Below are positions 8,828-17,105 of a stretch of 64,000 bases of DNA, in pieces. The notes beneath the pieces were generated by a model. It was not told the origin of the DNA and made no database searches. It saw nothing but the letters and a program-made list of their open reading frames with translations. The translations under genes and the position numbers were made by a program. Within the stretch, counting starts at the first letter, position 1. Every line of letters begins with the position of its first letter. The stretch comes from SHAN690 sp038131955 (GTDB lineage Bacteria > Bacteroidota > Bacteroidia > Flavobacteriales_G > Salibacteraceae), in contig JAYPQK010000011.1 in NCBI GenBank assembly GCA_038131955.1, forward strand, positions 124,001 to 188,000, in the 5' to 3' direction.

Positions 8828-9265
8828 ATGGCAATCTGGTTCAAGGAGGTGCCCGTTGATCAAGCGGACACGATGCGTAAAGGAACGATGTTGGAAACGC
8901 TCGATATCCGCATGACGGAGATCGGGGATGATTACCTGAAAGGAACGATGCCTGTGGATCACCGCACCACTCAGCCTTACGGCATCTTGCATGGTGGGGC
9001 AAGCGTAACATTGGCTGAAAGCCTTGGGAGTGTGGCCGCACATTTAACTGTGGATCCGGACAAGTACTTCTGCGTAGGTCAGGAGATCAATGCGAATCAT
9101 ATTCGTCCGGCAACGAAAGGACGAGTCACAGGCACTGCTAGTCCCATTCACATTGGTCGATCCTCACAGGTATGGAGCATCGAGATCGTAGATGAAAATG
9201 AAAAGCTCATTTGCACCAGCCGAATAACCATGGCTGTTGTACCGAAAGAAAAACTTAGAAAGTGA
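8828..9265 (+). CDS. Hotdog-fold acyl-CoA thioesterase (YdiI/MenI-like)
   Basis: Protein of 145 residues of the PaaI/YdiI branch of hotdog thioesterases. The signature QPYGILHGGASVTLAES covers residues 49-65, with Glu64 as the expected catalytic base and His55 in the HGG turn. VGQEINANHIRPA and HIGRSSQVWSIEI match the CoA-binding face of E. coli YdiI, which hydrolyses 1,4-dihydroxy-2-naphthoyl-CoA in menaquinone synthesis. That specificity is therefore possible here but other menaquinone genes are not nearby. It forms a two-gene unit with the methyltransferase that starts at its stop codon. Confidence 0.88.
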   Translation: MAIWFKEVPVDQADTMRKGTMLETLDIRMTEIGDDYLKGTMPVDHRTTQPYGILHGGASVTLAESLGSVAAHLTVDPDKYFCVGQEINANHIRPATKGRVTGTASPIHIGRSSQVWSIEIVDENEKLICTSRITMAVVPKEKLRK

Positions 9266-9876
9266 TGAAGGGATTTTGGGATGAACGATATGCAGAAGAA
9301 GAATTCGCGTATGGCATTGAGCCGAATGCATTCTTCGGGGAAGAACTGAAGAAGCTAACACCGGGAAAGATCCTATTGCCCGCAGATGGGCAAGGTAGGA
9401 ATGCCGTGTATGCCGCCTCATTGGGTTGGGATGTAACCGCATTCGACATGAGCGCTGTGGGTAAAGAACGAGCCCTGCAATTAGCAGAACGCAAGGGAGT
9501 TGCCATCGACTTTCAGGTAGGGACCATCCCCAACATTGGTTTTCCCGGGGACGAGTTTGACGTTATTGCTTTGGTTTTCGCGCACTTTCCGGTAGAAAAG
9601 AGAAGAGAATACCACCGTTGGATGATTCCTTTTCTCAAGCCAGGGGGAACCGTGATCATCGAAGGATTTTCCAAAGATCATATTCGATTCAACAGTGTTC
9701 GTCCGGAAGCGGGAGGACCCAAAGATGTGAATATGCTCTTCAGCTGTGATGAACTAGAAAAGGACTTTGAAGGCTTTCATCTCATTCAGTCCGAAGAGAC
9801 CATCACGCATCTGGAAGAAGGGCCTTATCATCGAGGTGAGTCCGCCGTTACCAGATTAGTAGCTAAGAAAGGTTAG
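9265..9876 (+). CDS. SAM-dependent methyltransferase (TehB-like)
   Basis: Class I methyltransferase of 203 residues. The SAM-binding motif I region is ILLPADGQGRNAVYAASLGWDV, shaped like the GEGRNAVYLA motif of TehB-type enzymes, and the later FLKPGGTVIIEGF is the usual post-motif segment. The ATG at 9265 overlaps the preceding stop (TGATG), showing translational coupling to the thioesterase; a GTG at 9262 is less likely. Methyl acceptor is unknown: TehB-type proteins have been linked to tellurite and small-molecule methylation, but nothing here decides it. Confidence 0.87.
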   Translation: MKGFWDERYAEEEFAYGIEPNAFFGEELKKLTPGKILLPADGQGRNAVYAASLGWDVTAFDMSAVGKERALQLAERKGVAIDFQVGTIPNIGFPGDEFDVIALVFAHFPVEKRREYHRWMIPFLKPGGTVIIEGFSKDHIRFNSVRPEAGGPKDVNMLFSCDELEKDFEGFHLIQSEETITHLEEGPYHRGESAVTRLVAKKG

Positions 9877-9885
9877 GACACAAAA

Positions 9886-9914
9886 AAGACCGATGCTTTT
9901 TAATCACCGGTCTT
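9886..9914 (-). terminator. Rho-independent terminator for the minus strand
   Basis: AAGACCG (9886-9892) pairs with CGGTCTT (9908-9914). The poly-T run follows on the minus strand (plus-strand A run at 9882-9887), so it ends the leftward gene that stops at 9947. Confidence 0.75.
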
Positions 9915-9946
9915 CGAACCTAACTAAACGAACGAGAGAACAATTC

Positions 9947-10672
9947 TTAATCGATCTCGATGCCTCCTTGGGAAACCTTGATCGTGACCGTACGCTCTCC
10001 TGGATTGGCTCCGACCGTTCCGTTGAGCGTTTGATTGAGGTGGTTAGAACTATGCACCACCTCTGAGTTTATTCCTTTAGGACCTTCGATATCTCCCGCA
10101 CTGGCGGTTGCGTTGAGCGTATAGGATGCTTTATCGTCAAATTCGATCTCCACACTACTAAACTCCGCTTCGATCTCTACTTTCTTGAAGTCAGCCGCGA
10201 TGTGATCGATCTCGAGGCTACCATAGGTTAGCATAGCCTCGACCGTCTTCCCTACGCGATCGATCTCAAACGCTCCGAAGAATGAGGTCATATCGAGGAT
10301 ACCGACTTCATCGATCTCATATCCATCGTAGCTCGATGAAACATTGAGCATTCCGACCTCGTCCATATCCACCGCTGAGAAAGAGCTTTCTAAGTTGATC
10401 ACTCCAGCTCGATCGACATTCAAGCTACCGTATTGGAGCTTTACGTCGCCCTGAACGATCGCATCGATCTCTGCGCTGCTGAATCCGAGTGTGAGTACAT
10501 TCTCTTTTGACTCCAAGGTCTCCACACGAAGGCTTCCGTACTCGATATCGAGGTTGGCCTTTCCTTTCAGACTTGCCACGGAACTGCTTCCGAAGTCATT
10601 CTTGAGATCCAAGGCAACTACAAGGTCTGCCACAACGAGGTCCTCTTTACGGACGCCACCATCTTGGTACAC
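9947..10672 (-). pseudogene. 5'-truncated DUF4097/DUF2807-type adhesin-like protein
   Basis: The readable frame gives about 240 residues of regular repeats such as ANLDIEYGSLRVETL, LGFSSAEIDAIV, VKLQYGSLNVDRA and VEIEAEFSSVEIEFD. This is the right-handed beta-helix pattern of DUF4097/DUF2807 head domains, which are normally exported and start with a signal peptide and a framework of about 100-150 residues. None of that is present: there is no ATG, only a GTG at 10672, no signal peptide, and upstream the same frame runs to a stop near 10800 through sequence that looks like coding DNA of a different gene on the plus strand. I read it as the 3' part of a gene whose 5' end was lost. A shortened cytoplasmic product cannot be excluded. 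Confidence 0.7.
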
Positions 10673-10990
10673 CTTGACGACCAGCGATGGACCTACCTCA
10701 CCAACAACGGACTGAACGTGCTCAGTTCGCGGGATGAACGCTTTTATGAAGACAACCGCACGAGCTTTGACATCCTGACCAAGCGCAGCACGCTGATCTC
10801 AGGTTCATCCGAAAAGGAACGCAGCAAGGTGTTCAACAATTACCAAGTAGCCATCTCCCAAATACGCAAGCGCATCGAGATCGCGATGCAGTTGGGGATG
10901 TGAGTTTAGGGCAAGAAGAACCCCGTCGAGGTGAACCAGCAATTCGAGAAGATCGATGACGTGGTGGTTATAGGTGTTCGAGTGGTTTGA
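10574..10990 (+). pseudogene. 3' fragment of an unidentified gene with two in-frame stops
   Basis: One plus-strand frame reads like real protein: EVLFTDATILVHLDDQRW, TYLTNNGLNVLSSRDE, then SEKERSKVFNNYQVAIS and IRKRIEIAMQLGM. A TGA (10901-10903) and a TAG (10907-10909) interrupt it. The same frame then continues as GKKNPVEVNQQFEKIDDVV and ends at a third stop near 10990. There is no start codon with a ribosome site, and the 5' side overlaps the truncated adhesin gene on the other strand. I do not recognise the family. The left boundary is uncertain by about 100 bases. Best read as a decayed gene end. Confidence 0.55.
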
Positions 10991-11014
10991 CCACCTGCTT
11001 TCTCAGTTCTATTC

Positions 11015-11857
11015 TCACGCGAACTTCCCTTGCTGATAATCCATATAGGCTTGATAGATCTCCTGTTCTGAATTCATCACAAAAGGTCCTTGAGCCACGA
11101 TAGGTTCTCCAAAAGGTTTAGCATGGCCAAGGATGACCACCGCCTGTTCCGAGGCTTGGATATTCACTTCTTCACCTTCGTGCTTGAACTGCACCAACTC
11201 GCGCATCTCCACCGGTTGGCCATTCACTTCAACCTTACCCCTTACTACGTAGAAGAAAATCTCATCTTCCACCGGAATGCTGCGTTCAAATCGACTTCCT
11301 TCTGACAGGAAGAGCGTCCCCATCCAAATTGGATATGACGGCTCGAATGAACCCTTCGTTCCTTCCCACTCCCCGAAGATCAACTGAAGACTAGATTGAT
11401 CTCCAAGGTCATCCTCAACCATCTCATGGTGCTGTTTACCCACATAACGAGGCTGGGTCATTTTCAGGCGTGAAGGTAAGTTCAACCAGAGCTGTAAGAT
11501 CTCCAACGGTCCACCTTTCTCCTTAAACTCTTCACTACTCACCTCCGAGTGGATCAAGCCGCTACCTGCGGTCATGTATTGAATTCCCTTAGGTCCGATC
11601 AACTCTTTGTGTCCTCCCGAATCTTCGTGTACGATATCTCCTTCCAGAATGAAGGTCACGGTCTCCATTCCGCGATGCGGGTGAGGCCCGAAGGGTAATC
11701 CATTGTTGTTCGCAGGATATTCTTGGTATCCGTGATGGTTCAGGAATAAGAACGGATCAATGTGGTTCAACCGCCGAGACGGCATGGGACTGTAGGTAAC
11801 CAAGTCATCGATGGGACGATACTCTCCTGGGTGGATGGTTTGAATGGTTCGTTGCAT
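11015..11857 (-). CDS. Pirin family protein
   Basis: Bicupin of 280 residues. The N-terminal cupin carries the full metal site of pirins: His59 and His61 in GPHPHRGMETVT, and His103 and Glu105 in GLIHSEV. The motif SRRLNHIDPFLFLNHHG near the N-terminus is also typical. Bacterial pirins have been linked to quercetinase-like oxygenase activity and to regulation by protein contact; which applies here is not decided. It has its own transcription unit, with a 200-base divergent gap before the pterin dehydratase gene. Confidence 0.93.
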   Translation of the reverse strand: MQRTIQTIHPGEYRPIDDLVTYSPMPSRRLNHIDPFLFLNHHGYQEYPANNNGLPFGPHPHRGMETVTFILEGDIVHEDSGGHKELIGPKGIQYMTAGSGLIHSEVSSEEFKEKGGPLEILQLWLNLPSRLKMTQPRYVGKQHHEMVEDDLGDQSSLQLIFGEWEGTKGSFEPSYPIWMGTLFLSEGSRFERSIPVEDEIFFYVVRGKVEVNGQPVEMRELVQFKHEGEEVNIQASEQAVVILGHAKPFGEPIVAQGPFVMNSEQEIYQAYMDYQQGKFA

Positions 11858-12036
11858 AGCCTTGAAACTATTGAATGGCTCGAAATGTTCGATTGGGGTT
11901 GGTTCTGATTTTTAATGTGACGCGAATTGCGCAACCACGAAGTAGCAGCGAAGCTAATTACGCGAATTGTGCGAATTACCTTTTCTAGCAACCCCACTTG
12001 AAACTTTCAAACTTCAAACATGAAACTAATTCCCCC
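11858..12036. other. Intergenic region with repeated CGCGAATT and TTGAAAC words
   Basis: Between pirin and the dehydratase no gene is seen. The stretch contains GACGCGAATTGCGCAA and TACGCGAATTGTGCGAATTA (about 11919-11978), an imperfect repeat, and a TTGAAACTTTCAAACTTCAAAC run at 11998-12019 that resembles the one before 8804. Confidence 0.5.
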
Positions 12037-12044
12037 TAGCTTTG
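12037..12044 (+). promoter_or_regulatory. -7 promoter box TAGCTTTG
   Basis: Exact TAnnTTTG match 16 bases before the ATG at 12061, identical to the octamer before 6357. Confidence 0.6.
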
Positions 12045-12060
12045 GGACAAATTTGAAACG

Positions 12061-12309
12061 ATGAGCTGGACCGAAGAAAGCATTGGCGAAGGAAAAACCG
12101 GATTGATGAGAACCTTTGAGTTTGAGGATTTCAAGGAGGCTTGGGCCTTCATGAGCAAGGTGGCTGAATTGGCGGAGGAGAAGCAACATCATCCTAACTG
12201 GACGAATGTCTACAACCGAGTGACCATCCTCTTGAGCACGCATGATGCAGGTGACGTGATCACCGACAAAGACCGTGAGCTGGCTGCAGCGATAGACGAG
12301 GTGCTCTGA
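12061..12309 (+). CDS. 4a-hydroxytetrahydrobiopterin dehydratase (pterin-4a-carbinolamine dehydratase)
   Basis: Small enzyme of 82 residues that dehydrates 4a-hydroxy-tetrahydropterin, recycling the cofactor of aromatic amino acid hydroxylases. The family motif is complete: AEEKQHHPNWTNVYNRV with the catalytic His pair, then LSTHDAGDVITDKD. No hydroxylase gene is in the window, so a recycling partner must lie elsewhere or the protein has another pterin-related role. The next gene starts two bases after the stop, so the WD40 protein is in the same unit. Confidence 0.92.
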   Translation: MSWTEESIGEGKTGLMRTFEFEDFKEAWAFMSKVAELAEEKQHHPNWTNVYNRVTILLSTHDAGDVITDKDRELAAAIDEVL

Positions 12310-12311
12310 GT

Positions 12312-13211
12312 ATGATCGCCGAACGTGTCATGACCTTGAAGGCCCACAGCGGGCCGCTCTATGCCTTGGCTGAAGGGAGAAATAAAAACCTTCTCTTCTC
12401 CGGTGGAGGTGACCACGTCGTGGCCGAATGGGACGTTCAATTAGGCACTACCCAACCCTTCGGGATTCGCACGGACAACACGATCTACAGCCTGCTGAAC
12501 CTGGATCGAAAGACGCTGCTGATCGGAACCAGCCAAGGAAGCATACACGTCATCGACCTGGAAACCAAAAAAGAAAAACGCCACTTAAAACTGCACGATA
12601 AGGGAATATTCCACCTTGCTTATCTCCCAGAGAAGAATCGCGTCTACGCTGCTTGCGCCGATGGTTCAGTGAGCATTTGGGAAGCATCTCAGTGGTCATT
12701 GCTTTGGCATTTGGAATTGAGCCAAGGTAAAATTCGCCGCATTGCATTCGATTCCGAAGGGAAGCTCGCCGCATTGACCTCAGGGGATGGTCGCGTGTTT
12801 ATTTTAGATACGAACGAGCATAAGGTCAAGTATTCGATCGAGGCCCACGAAGACTCCGTAAACAGTGTGGCGTTCCTACCTAATGGCAATCTATTGACGG
12901 GAGGAAAAGACGCTCACCTCTCGATCTGGGACGGAAAGAACCACTTTCGGAACCTGAGGAAGATCCCCGCTCACAACTATGCCATCTACGATATCTTGGT
13001 TCACCCGGAAGGAAAATGGGTCGCCAGCGCGAGTCGTGATAAGACTGTGAAATTGTGGGACATCGACCTGATGGAAAAACCGATCCGACTGGACCGCAAA
13101 GGTCACGAAGGCCACACGCACTCGGTGAATCGCTTGAACTATTTGGCTGAAGAAGACATGCTAGCATCGTGTTCGGATGACCGCACAATCTGCTTGTGGA
13201 GGGTCAAATAG
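12312..13211 (+). CDS. WD40 repeat protein
   Basis: Protein of 299 residues made almost entirely of seven WD40 repeats, enough for one seven-bladed propeller. Repeats begin at AHSGPLYAL (about residue 12) and end with the clearest copies: AHEDSVNSV...LSIWDG, AHNYAIYDI...VKLWDI and GHTHSVNRL...ICLWRV. There is no signal peptide, so it is cytoplasmic and probably a protein-binding platform. It follows the pterin dehydratase by two bases. Its last eight bases overlap the convergent GNAT gene. Confidence 0.92.
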   Translation: MIAERVMTLKAHSGPLYALAEGRNKNLLFSGGGDHVVAEWDVQLGTTQPFGIRTDNTIYSLLNLDRKTLLIGTSQGSIHVIDLETKKEKRHLKLHDKGIFHLAYLPEKNRVYAACADGSVSIWEASQWSLLWHLELSQGKIRRIAFDSEGKLAALTSGDGRVFILDTNEHKVKYSIEAHEDSVNSVAFLPNGNLLTGGKDAHLSIWDGKNHFRNLRKIPAHNYAIYDILVHPEGKWVASASRDKTVKLWDIDLMEKPIRLDRKGHEGHTHSVNRLNYLAEEDMLASCSDDRTICLWRVK

Positions 13212-13674
13212 GAAGGTCGGTCAATCGCTTTTCGAAACATACGCTGTTGTCATCGTCCACGTACGGACCAAACCTTTCGATTTTTCGATAACCCGCCATT
13301 TCATATAATCGGATCGCTGCCGGTTGACTTTTGCCTGTCTCGAGCACACATCGTATGTAGCCCAACTCCTCGCTCCACCGCTCCAATTCATTCAACACAA
13401 CAGCCGCAAGTCGGTGTCCTCGAAACTCGGGATAGGTGTACATACGTTTCACCTCTACAGCTGTGTGGTCGAACTCCTTCATGGCGCCACAAGCCACCGC
13501 TTTTCCATCCACTCTGACGACGACGGCGTGCTTGATATGTTCAAGGCCATTGTACTGATCGTAAAATGCGTGCTGCTCACCATCGATGTGGGCCAACTCT
13601 GCATCCAAGGCATTGATCAGCCCTCTGAACTCGGGTGAATCGGCGGCTACTCTATCGGTCTCAATGGTCTTCAT
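13204..13674 (-). CDS. GNAT family N-acetyltransferase
   Basis: Acetyl-CoA-dependent acyltransferase of 156 residues. The GNAT core is visible as AVEVKRMYTYPEFRGHRLAA (motif A with the RGHRLA pyrophosphate loop), followed by CVLETGKSQPAAIRLYEMAGY (motif B). The start at 13674 (MKTIETDRV) is chosen because the longer open frame upstream is antisense-like and overlaps the phospholipase C-terminus. With this start it overlaps the end of the full-length phospholipase frame by 14 bases, a normal operon arrangement. Substrate unknown. Confidence 0.87.
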   Translation of the reverse strand: MKTIETDRVAADSPEFRGLINALDAELAHIDGEQHAFYDQYNGLEHIKHAVVVRVDGKAVACGAMKEFDHTAVEVKRMYTYPEFRGHRLAAVVLNELERWSEELGYIRCVLETGKSQPAAIRLYEMAGYRKIERFGPYVDDDNSVCFEKRLTDLPI

Positions 13675-14635
13675 GGGCTCGACCAAAGATTGGGTTATTG
13701 TGGCGTTTTTCAAACGACTCTGCCCGCTCTTTTTCGATCTCCTCCAGAACCTCAGGATCGATGGGGATATCGAGATTCGGTTGACCCGCTTCCACCCATG
13801 CCGAATACCAAAAACTCCCGATCGTGATGATACTTTTTCGCATGCGTCGCTCAACCATTCCATCCAAGACCTGATGGTAACTAGCACTGAAAGGACGGCT
13901 CTAGGTTTGCACCGTACTGGCACCGCGCTGGTCGAAGGCGTATTTCTGCGAAGGATCGAATTGCTCTGAGATCATTCGCTCGAGCTGCAAGACGGAATCA
14001 ACCGCCGTATGACTTTCCTCTACAGCCCTCCAGATCACTTGAAGAGGATCATCCAACCAAGTGGCTTGTCCTACCAAGAAGTCATAGTCGTCAGCAAAGA
14101 GTTCGGGCAACCTAGATTCCCACAAGCCATGAATGCCGTGCTGCCCTGTGAGTTGCCCGTTATAGTTTTCCGTCGTGTGGAGCGGAACATGAGCATCTGC
14201 AATGTAGTGCCCTAGGTCCGCCGCAGTCTTCAGGATAAAAGGAATATCCCGCTTTCGGTAGGCATCGACCAGGCGATAGTACATGCGTTGTACGTGCCAC
14301 GGGACAATGCCATAGGCGAGCAAGGTATCTTCTGAAAACTTAGCCACCGCGGAATCCCATCTTTGCGGAACCGTTTCAAACGGCCGCTCTCCGTAGTGAT
14401 CGATGTCGATGTAATGCCGTGGCGCCTCTTCAGGCAAAGCATATCGTCGCATATCCGGATCCACAGCATGGTATTCCAGGAAGTCGATGTGGCGCTTGTA
14501 GAACTTCATGAGTTCCGTCGGCAAAGTGAAGACGGCGAGCCTATTGATCGAGCGGTGACCAAAGAAACGCCATACGCCCGCTTTGATCGGAAGGATGAGC
14601 AATAAGAGAACGAGACCCAGAGCGTTCCCTAGCAT
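13661..14635 (-). pseudogene. Zinc-dependent phospholipase C family protein with in-frame TAG
   Basis: From the ATG at 14635 a signal peptide (MLGNALGLVLLLLILPIKAG) leads to WRFFGHRSINRLAVF, so the mature protein would begin at or near the Trp that ligates zinc in this family. Metal-ligand regions follow: HYIDIDHYGE, DLGHYIADAHVPLH, GQHGIHGLWESRL. Codon 245 (13901-13903) is TAG, after GASTVQT. The same frame then continues with SRPFSASYHQVLDGMVERRM, the conserved C-terminal helix of the family, to a natural stop at 13661. A Tyr codon is expected at the TAG position. All zinc-site segments precede the stop, so a shortened enzyme of 244 residues might still fold. Nonsense mutation, sequencing error or readthrough remain open. 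Confidence 0.8.
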
Positions 14636-14717
14636 GACAGCAAGGTAAAATGAAGTCGCCTGGGAAGATTGGTATATTTTGTGCTCTGTCTGGCGCAATC
14701 TTCAGATTTTGCAACTG

Positions 14718-14984
14718 ATGTTCTCAAAGCTCAAAAATCCATCTCCCATCATACTGACGAGCCTAACGCTCCTTCTCGTTCTTTCTGCACTGTCTCAAGG
14801 TCATGCGCAGATCTGCAAACCGTGCTTTCGATCGGCTGCCCTCGAAGCAGATAAGGATACAGGCACGGTGAAGGTTTATAAGGCGGGAGCCGATCCATAC
14901 GGTAACACGTTTGAGCGGCTGATGATGGTCAACCCGGACCTGGCAGGGTTCAAGGATTTCTTTATTTCGGTGAGGAGGCGATGA
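14718..14984 (+). CDS. Small secreted protein of unknown function
   Basis: Predicted protein of 88 residues beginning MFSKLKNPSPIILTS with a hydrophobic core and a likely signal cleavage after SQGHAQ. The mature part has a CKPC pair (ICKPCFRSAALEADKD) and a basic C-terminus. I do not recognise a family. A TATATTTTG (14673-14681) resembles a promoter box with spacing one base off. It is divergent from the phospholipase gene. Reading frame and signal peptide support a real gene, but it could also be a fragment of a longer ancestral one. Confidence 0.55.
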   Translation: MFSKLKNPSPIILTSLTLLLVLSALSQGHAQICKPCFRSAALEADKDTGTVKVYKAGADPYGNTFERLMMVNPDLAGFKDFFISVRRR

Positions 14985-14990
14985 GAATCT

Positions 14991-15014
14991 ACCGAGAGGC
15001 TGATGCCTCTCCGT
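14991..15014. other. Stem-loop between convergent genes
   Basis: GAGAGGC (14994-15000) pairs with GCCTCTC (15005-15011) around a TGAT loop, with the stem extended by two pairs past one mismatch. No T run follows on either strand, so it is only a possible weak terminator. Confidence 0.45.
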
Positions 15015-15027
15015 AGCACTTGACTCA

Positions 15028-16113
15028 TTACCCCTTAAAAAAAGGAAACTTCACCACCTGAGCCGGAAGCACCTTGTTGCGAATGATGATGTTCACCTCG
15101 CTTCCTTCTTTGAAGTGTGGTCGATCCACATAGCCCATCGCGATGGCCTTGCCTAAGCTCGGCGCCATAGTTCCGCTGGTTACAACCCCGATCGGATTGC
15201 CTTCCTTGTCTTGGATCTCGTATCCGTGACGTGGGATCGGTCCTTTCTCAAGGATGTCAAAACCAACCAAGCGACGTCCAACGCCCTCTTCCTTCTGCTT
15301 CAGCAGGTTCTCAGAGTTCGTAAACTCTTTGGTGAACTTGGTGATCCATCCCAATCCTGCCTCTAGAGGTGAGGTAGTATCATCGATGTCATTTCCGTAT
15401 AAGCAGAATCCCATTTCCATACGAAGGGTATCGCGAGCACCGAGTCCGGCAGGCATGATGTTTTGGTCTTTTCCTGCTTCAAACACAGCGTCCCAGATCT
15501 TCTTGGCATCCTCGTTCTTCATGTAGATCTCGAATCCACCGGAGCCGGTATAACCCGTGGTCGCAACAATTACGTCATTCACACCAGCGAAGATTCCGAC
15601 CTGTGCCGTGTAGTACGGCATCTCATCCACATTGATATCGGTAAGTGAACGGATCGCATCGGCTGCTTTTGGACCTTGAATGGCCAGAAGAGAGTATTCT
15701 TCAGAACGGTCGATCATCTCGACGTTCTCGGTATTGAACTTTTGGATCCATGCCCAGTCTTTCTCCATGTTCGAAGCATTCACCACCAACATGTACTTAT
15801 CGTCTCCCAGCATGTAGACCAACAGGTCATCCACGATTCCGCCATCCTCATTAGGCAAACAGCTGTACTGCACCTTGCCTGGAGTCAATTTCGAAGCATC
15901 ATTCGAAGTCACGCGTTGGATCAAGTCAAGTGCTCCTGGTCCATTGAGAAAGAATTCACCCATGTGAGACACGTCAAAAACGCCAACGTTCGCACGGACG
16001 TTCTTGTGCTCTTCACCCAAGTTGCTGTACTGAACCGGCATTTCGTAGCCTGCAAATGGGACCATCTTCGCACCGAGTGAAACGTGCAAATCGTAAAGGG
16101 CTGTCTTCTTCAT
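15028..16113 (-). CDS. gcvT: Aminomethyltransferase (glycine cleavage system T protein)
   Basis: T protein of the glycine cleavage system, 361 residues, the normal length. It transfers the aminomethyl carbon from the lipoyl H protein to tetrahydrofolate and releases ammonia. Recognised segments are MVPFAGYEMPVQYSNLGEEH near the start, VGVFDVSHMGEF with the folate-site Asp region, GYTGSGGFEIYM, and the C-terminal RHGYEIQDKEG and GKAIAMGYVDRP. It stands alone here; gcvH and gcvP are not in the window. A TACATTTG box lies upstream on the same strand. Confidence 0.96.
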   Translation of the reverse strand: MKKTALYDLHVSLGAKMVPFAGYEMPVQYSNLGEEHKNVRANVGVFDVSHMGEFFLNGPGALDLIQRVTSNDASKLTPGKVQYSCLPNEDGGIVDDLLVYMLGDDKYMLVVNASNMEKDWAWIQKFNTENVEMIDRSEEYSLLAIQGPKAADAIRSLTDINVDEMPYYTAQVGIFAGVNDVIVATTGYTGSGGFEIYMKNEDAKKIWDAVFEAGKDQNIMPAGLGARDTLRMEMGFCLYGNDIDDTTSPLEAGLGWITKFTKEFTNSENLLKQKEEGVGRRLVGFDILEKGPIPRHGYEIQDKEGNPIGVVTSGTMAPSLGKAIAMGYVDRPHFKEGSEVNIIIRNKVLPAQVVKFPFFKG

Positions 16114-16136
16114 GGTTTGTGTTTTAAATGAGGCGG

Positions 16137-16144
16137 CAAATGTA
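16137..16144 (-). promoter_or_regulatory. -7 promoter box of gcvT
   Basis: Plus-strand CAAATGTA is TACATTTG on the minus strand, 23 bases before the gcvT ATG. No clear -33 TTG. Confidence 0.5.
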
Positions 16145-16160
16145 GTATGGTCAAACGGAA

Positions 16161-17102
16161 TTACTCCCCTAAGACCCGGTCAAATACCTCCAATCGTTTC
16201 GGAGCATTCACCTCGACCGAATACTTCTCTTCCACCGTCCTTCTTCCGGCCGCACCTAAGGTCTCGCGAAGAGAGGCGTCTTCGATCAACGAGCAGAGTT
16301 TATCGAACCACTCGTCTTCACCAAAAGCGAGCAATCCATTGACGCCATCTTGGACGATCTCTGTATTCACTCCAACGGGCGACATGATCGTAGGAATACC
16401 GCTCCCCATGTATTGAAGGCCTTTAAATCCGCATTTCCCTTTCGACCATTCATCATCGGGCAAGGGCATGATGCCTATATCCATGCGGAGGAGGTCTTCG
16501 GTCTCGGTCTCGACATTCCAGGCTTGACCTTTGATTGCGAGTCCTTCGTGTTCGAAGCTAGGATCACCGATGACCAAAAAGGAAACCTTGGGACCATACT
16601 TTTCTTTGATCCGAAGCAGGACCTCCTCTGCACGATTGAAGTGCTGGATCGTGGTGATGCTACCTGTCCACCCGAGGGTCACCTTGCCCTGGGTCTCGCA
16701 ATGCACCTTCGGCTGGTAGAGGTCCGTATCGATACAGGTTGGGATCACAGAGACATTGGGATTGAACTTCAAGGCATAGTCGGCCAAGTACGCATTGCCC
16801 GCGATCACGTGATCGGAGACTTGAATGATCCGGGCGGTCTTTTTTGGATCCTTTAGAAAGTTCAGGGAGCGATTCGCATCCTCCTGTCGCAACTTGAAAC
16901 TCCTGGCTAACATCTGAGCCTTCTTGGTCAAGTTGCCTTTGCTGTACAACGCCTTGTCATCCTCCTCAGAAATGAGGTAAGAGTAATCATAGTCATATCC
17001 GCTGGTCGCGAGCGCATCATGGAATTGCTCAAAGCGATAGCGCTGAGAAGGCGAGCGATTCAGGCGGTGCGGTGCAACAAAAAGGATACGTTTTCGGCTC
17101 AT
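16161..17102 (-). CDS. GT4-type glycosyltransferase with apparent internal deletion
   Basis: Family 1/GT4 glycosyltransferase of 313 residues, shorter than the usual 360-380. The start SPSQRYRFEQFHDAL and the C-terminal donor domain (VTLGWTGSITTIQHF, DIGIMPLPDDEWSKGKCGFKGLQYM) are well preserved. Between KLRQE and DANRSLNFLKDPKKTA, near 16874, homologues that I know carry about 50 further residues including an IQREA and a DFDDAIW motif. These are absent while the frame is kept, so an in-frame deletion removed part of the N-terminal Rossmann domain. The enzyme may be inactive. It lies three bases after the epimerase gene in one operon, consistent with surface-glycan synthesis. Confidence 0.85.
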   Translation of the reverse strand: MSRKRILFVAPHRLNRSPSQRYRFEQFHDALATSGYDYDYSYLISEEDDKALYSKGNLTKKAQMLARSFKLRQEDANRSLNFLKDPKKTARIIQVSDHVIAGNAYLADYALKFNPNVSVIPTCIDTDLYQPKVHCETQGKVTLGWTGSITTIQHFNRAEEVLLRIKEKYGPKVSFLVIGDPSFEHEGLAIKGQAWNVETETEDLLRMDIGIMPLPDDEWSKGKCGFKGLQYMGSGIPTIMSPVGVNTEIVQDGVNGLLAFGEDEWFDKLCSLIEDASLRETLGAAGRRTVEEKYSVEVNAPKRLEVFDRVLGE

Positions 17103-17105
17103 CGA

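Noticed and set aside
13675..13923. N-terminal extension of the GNAT frame
   Set aside because: This part overlaps the phospholipase coding sequence in another frame and adds basic, non-GNAT sequence; ATG 13674 gives the normal GNAT length.
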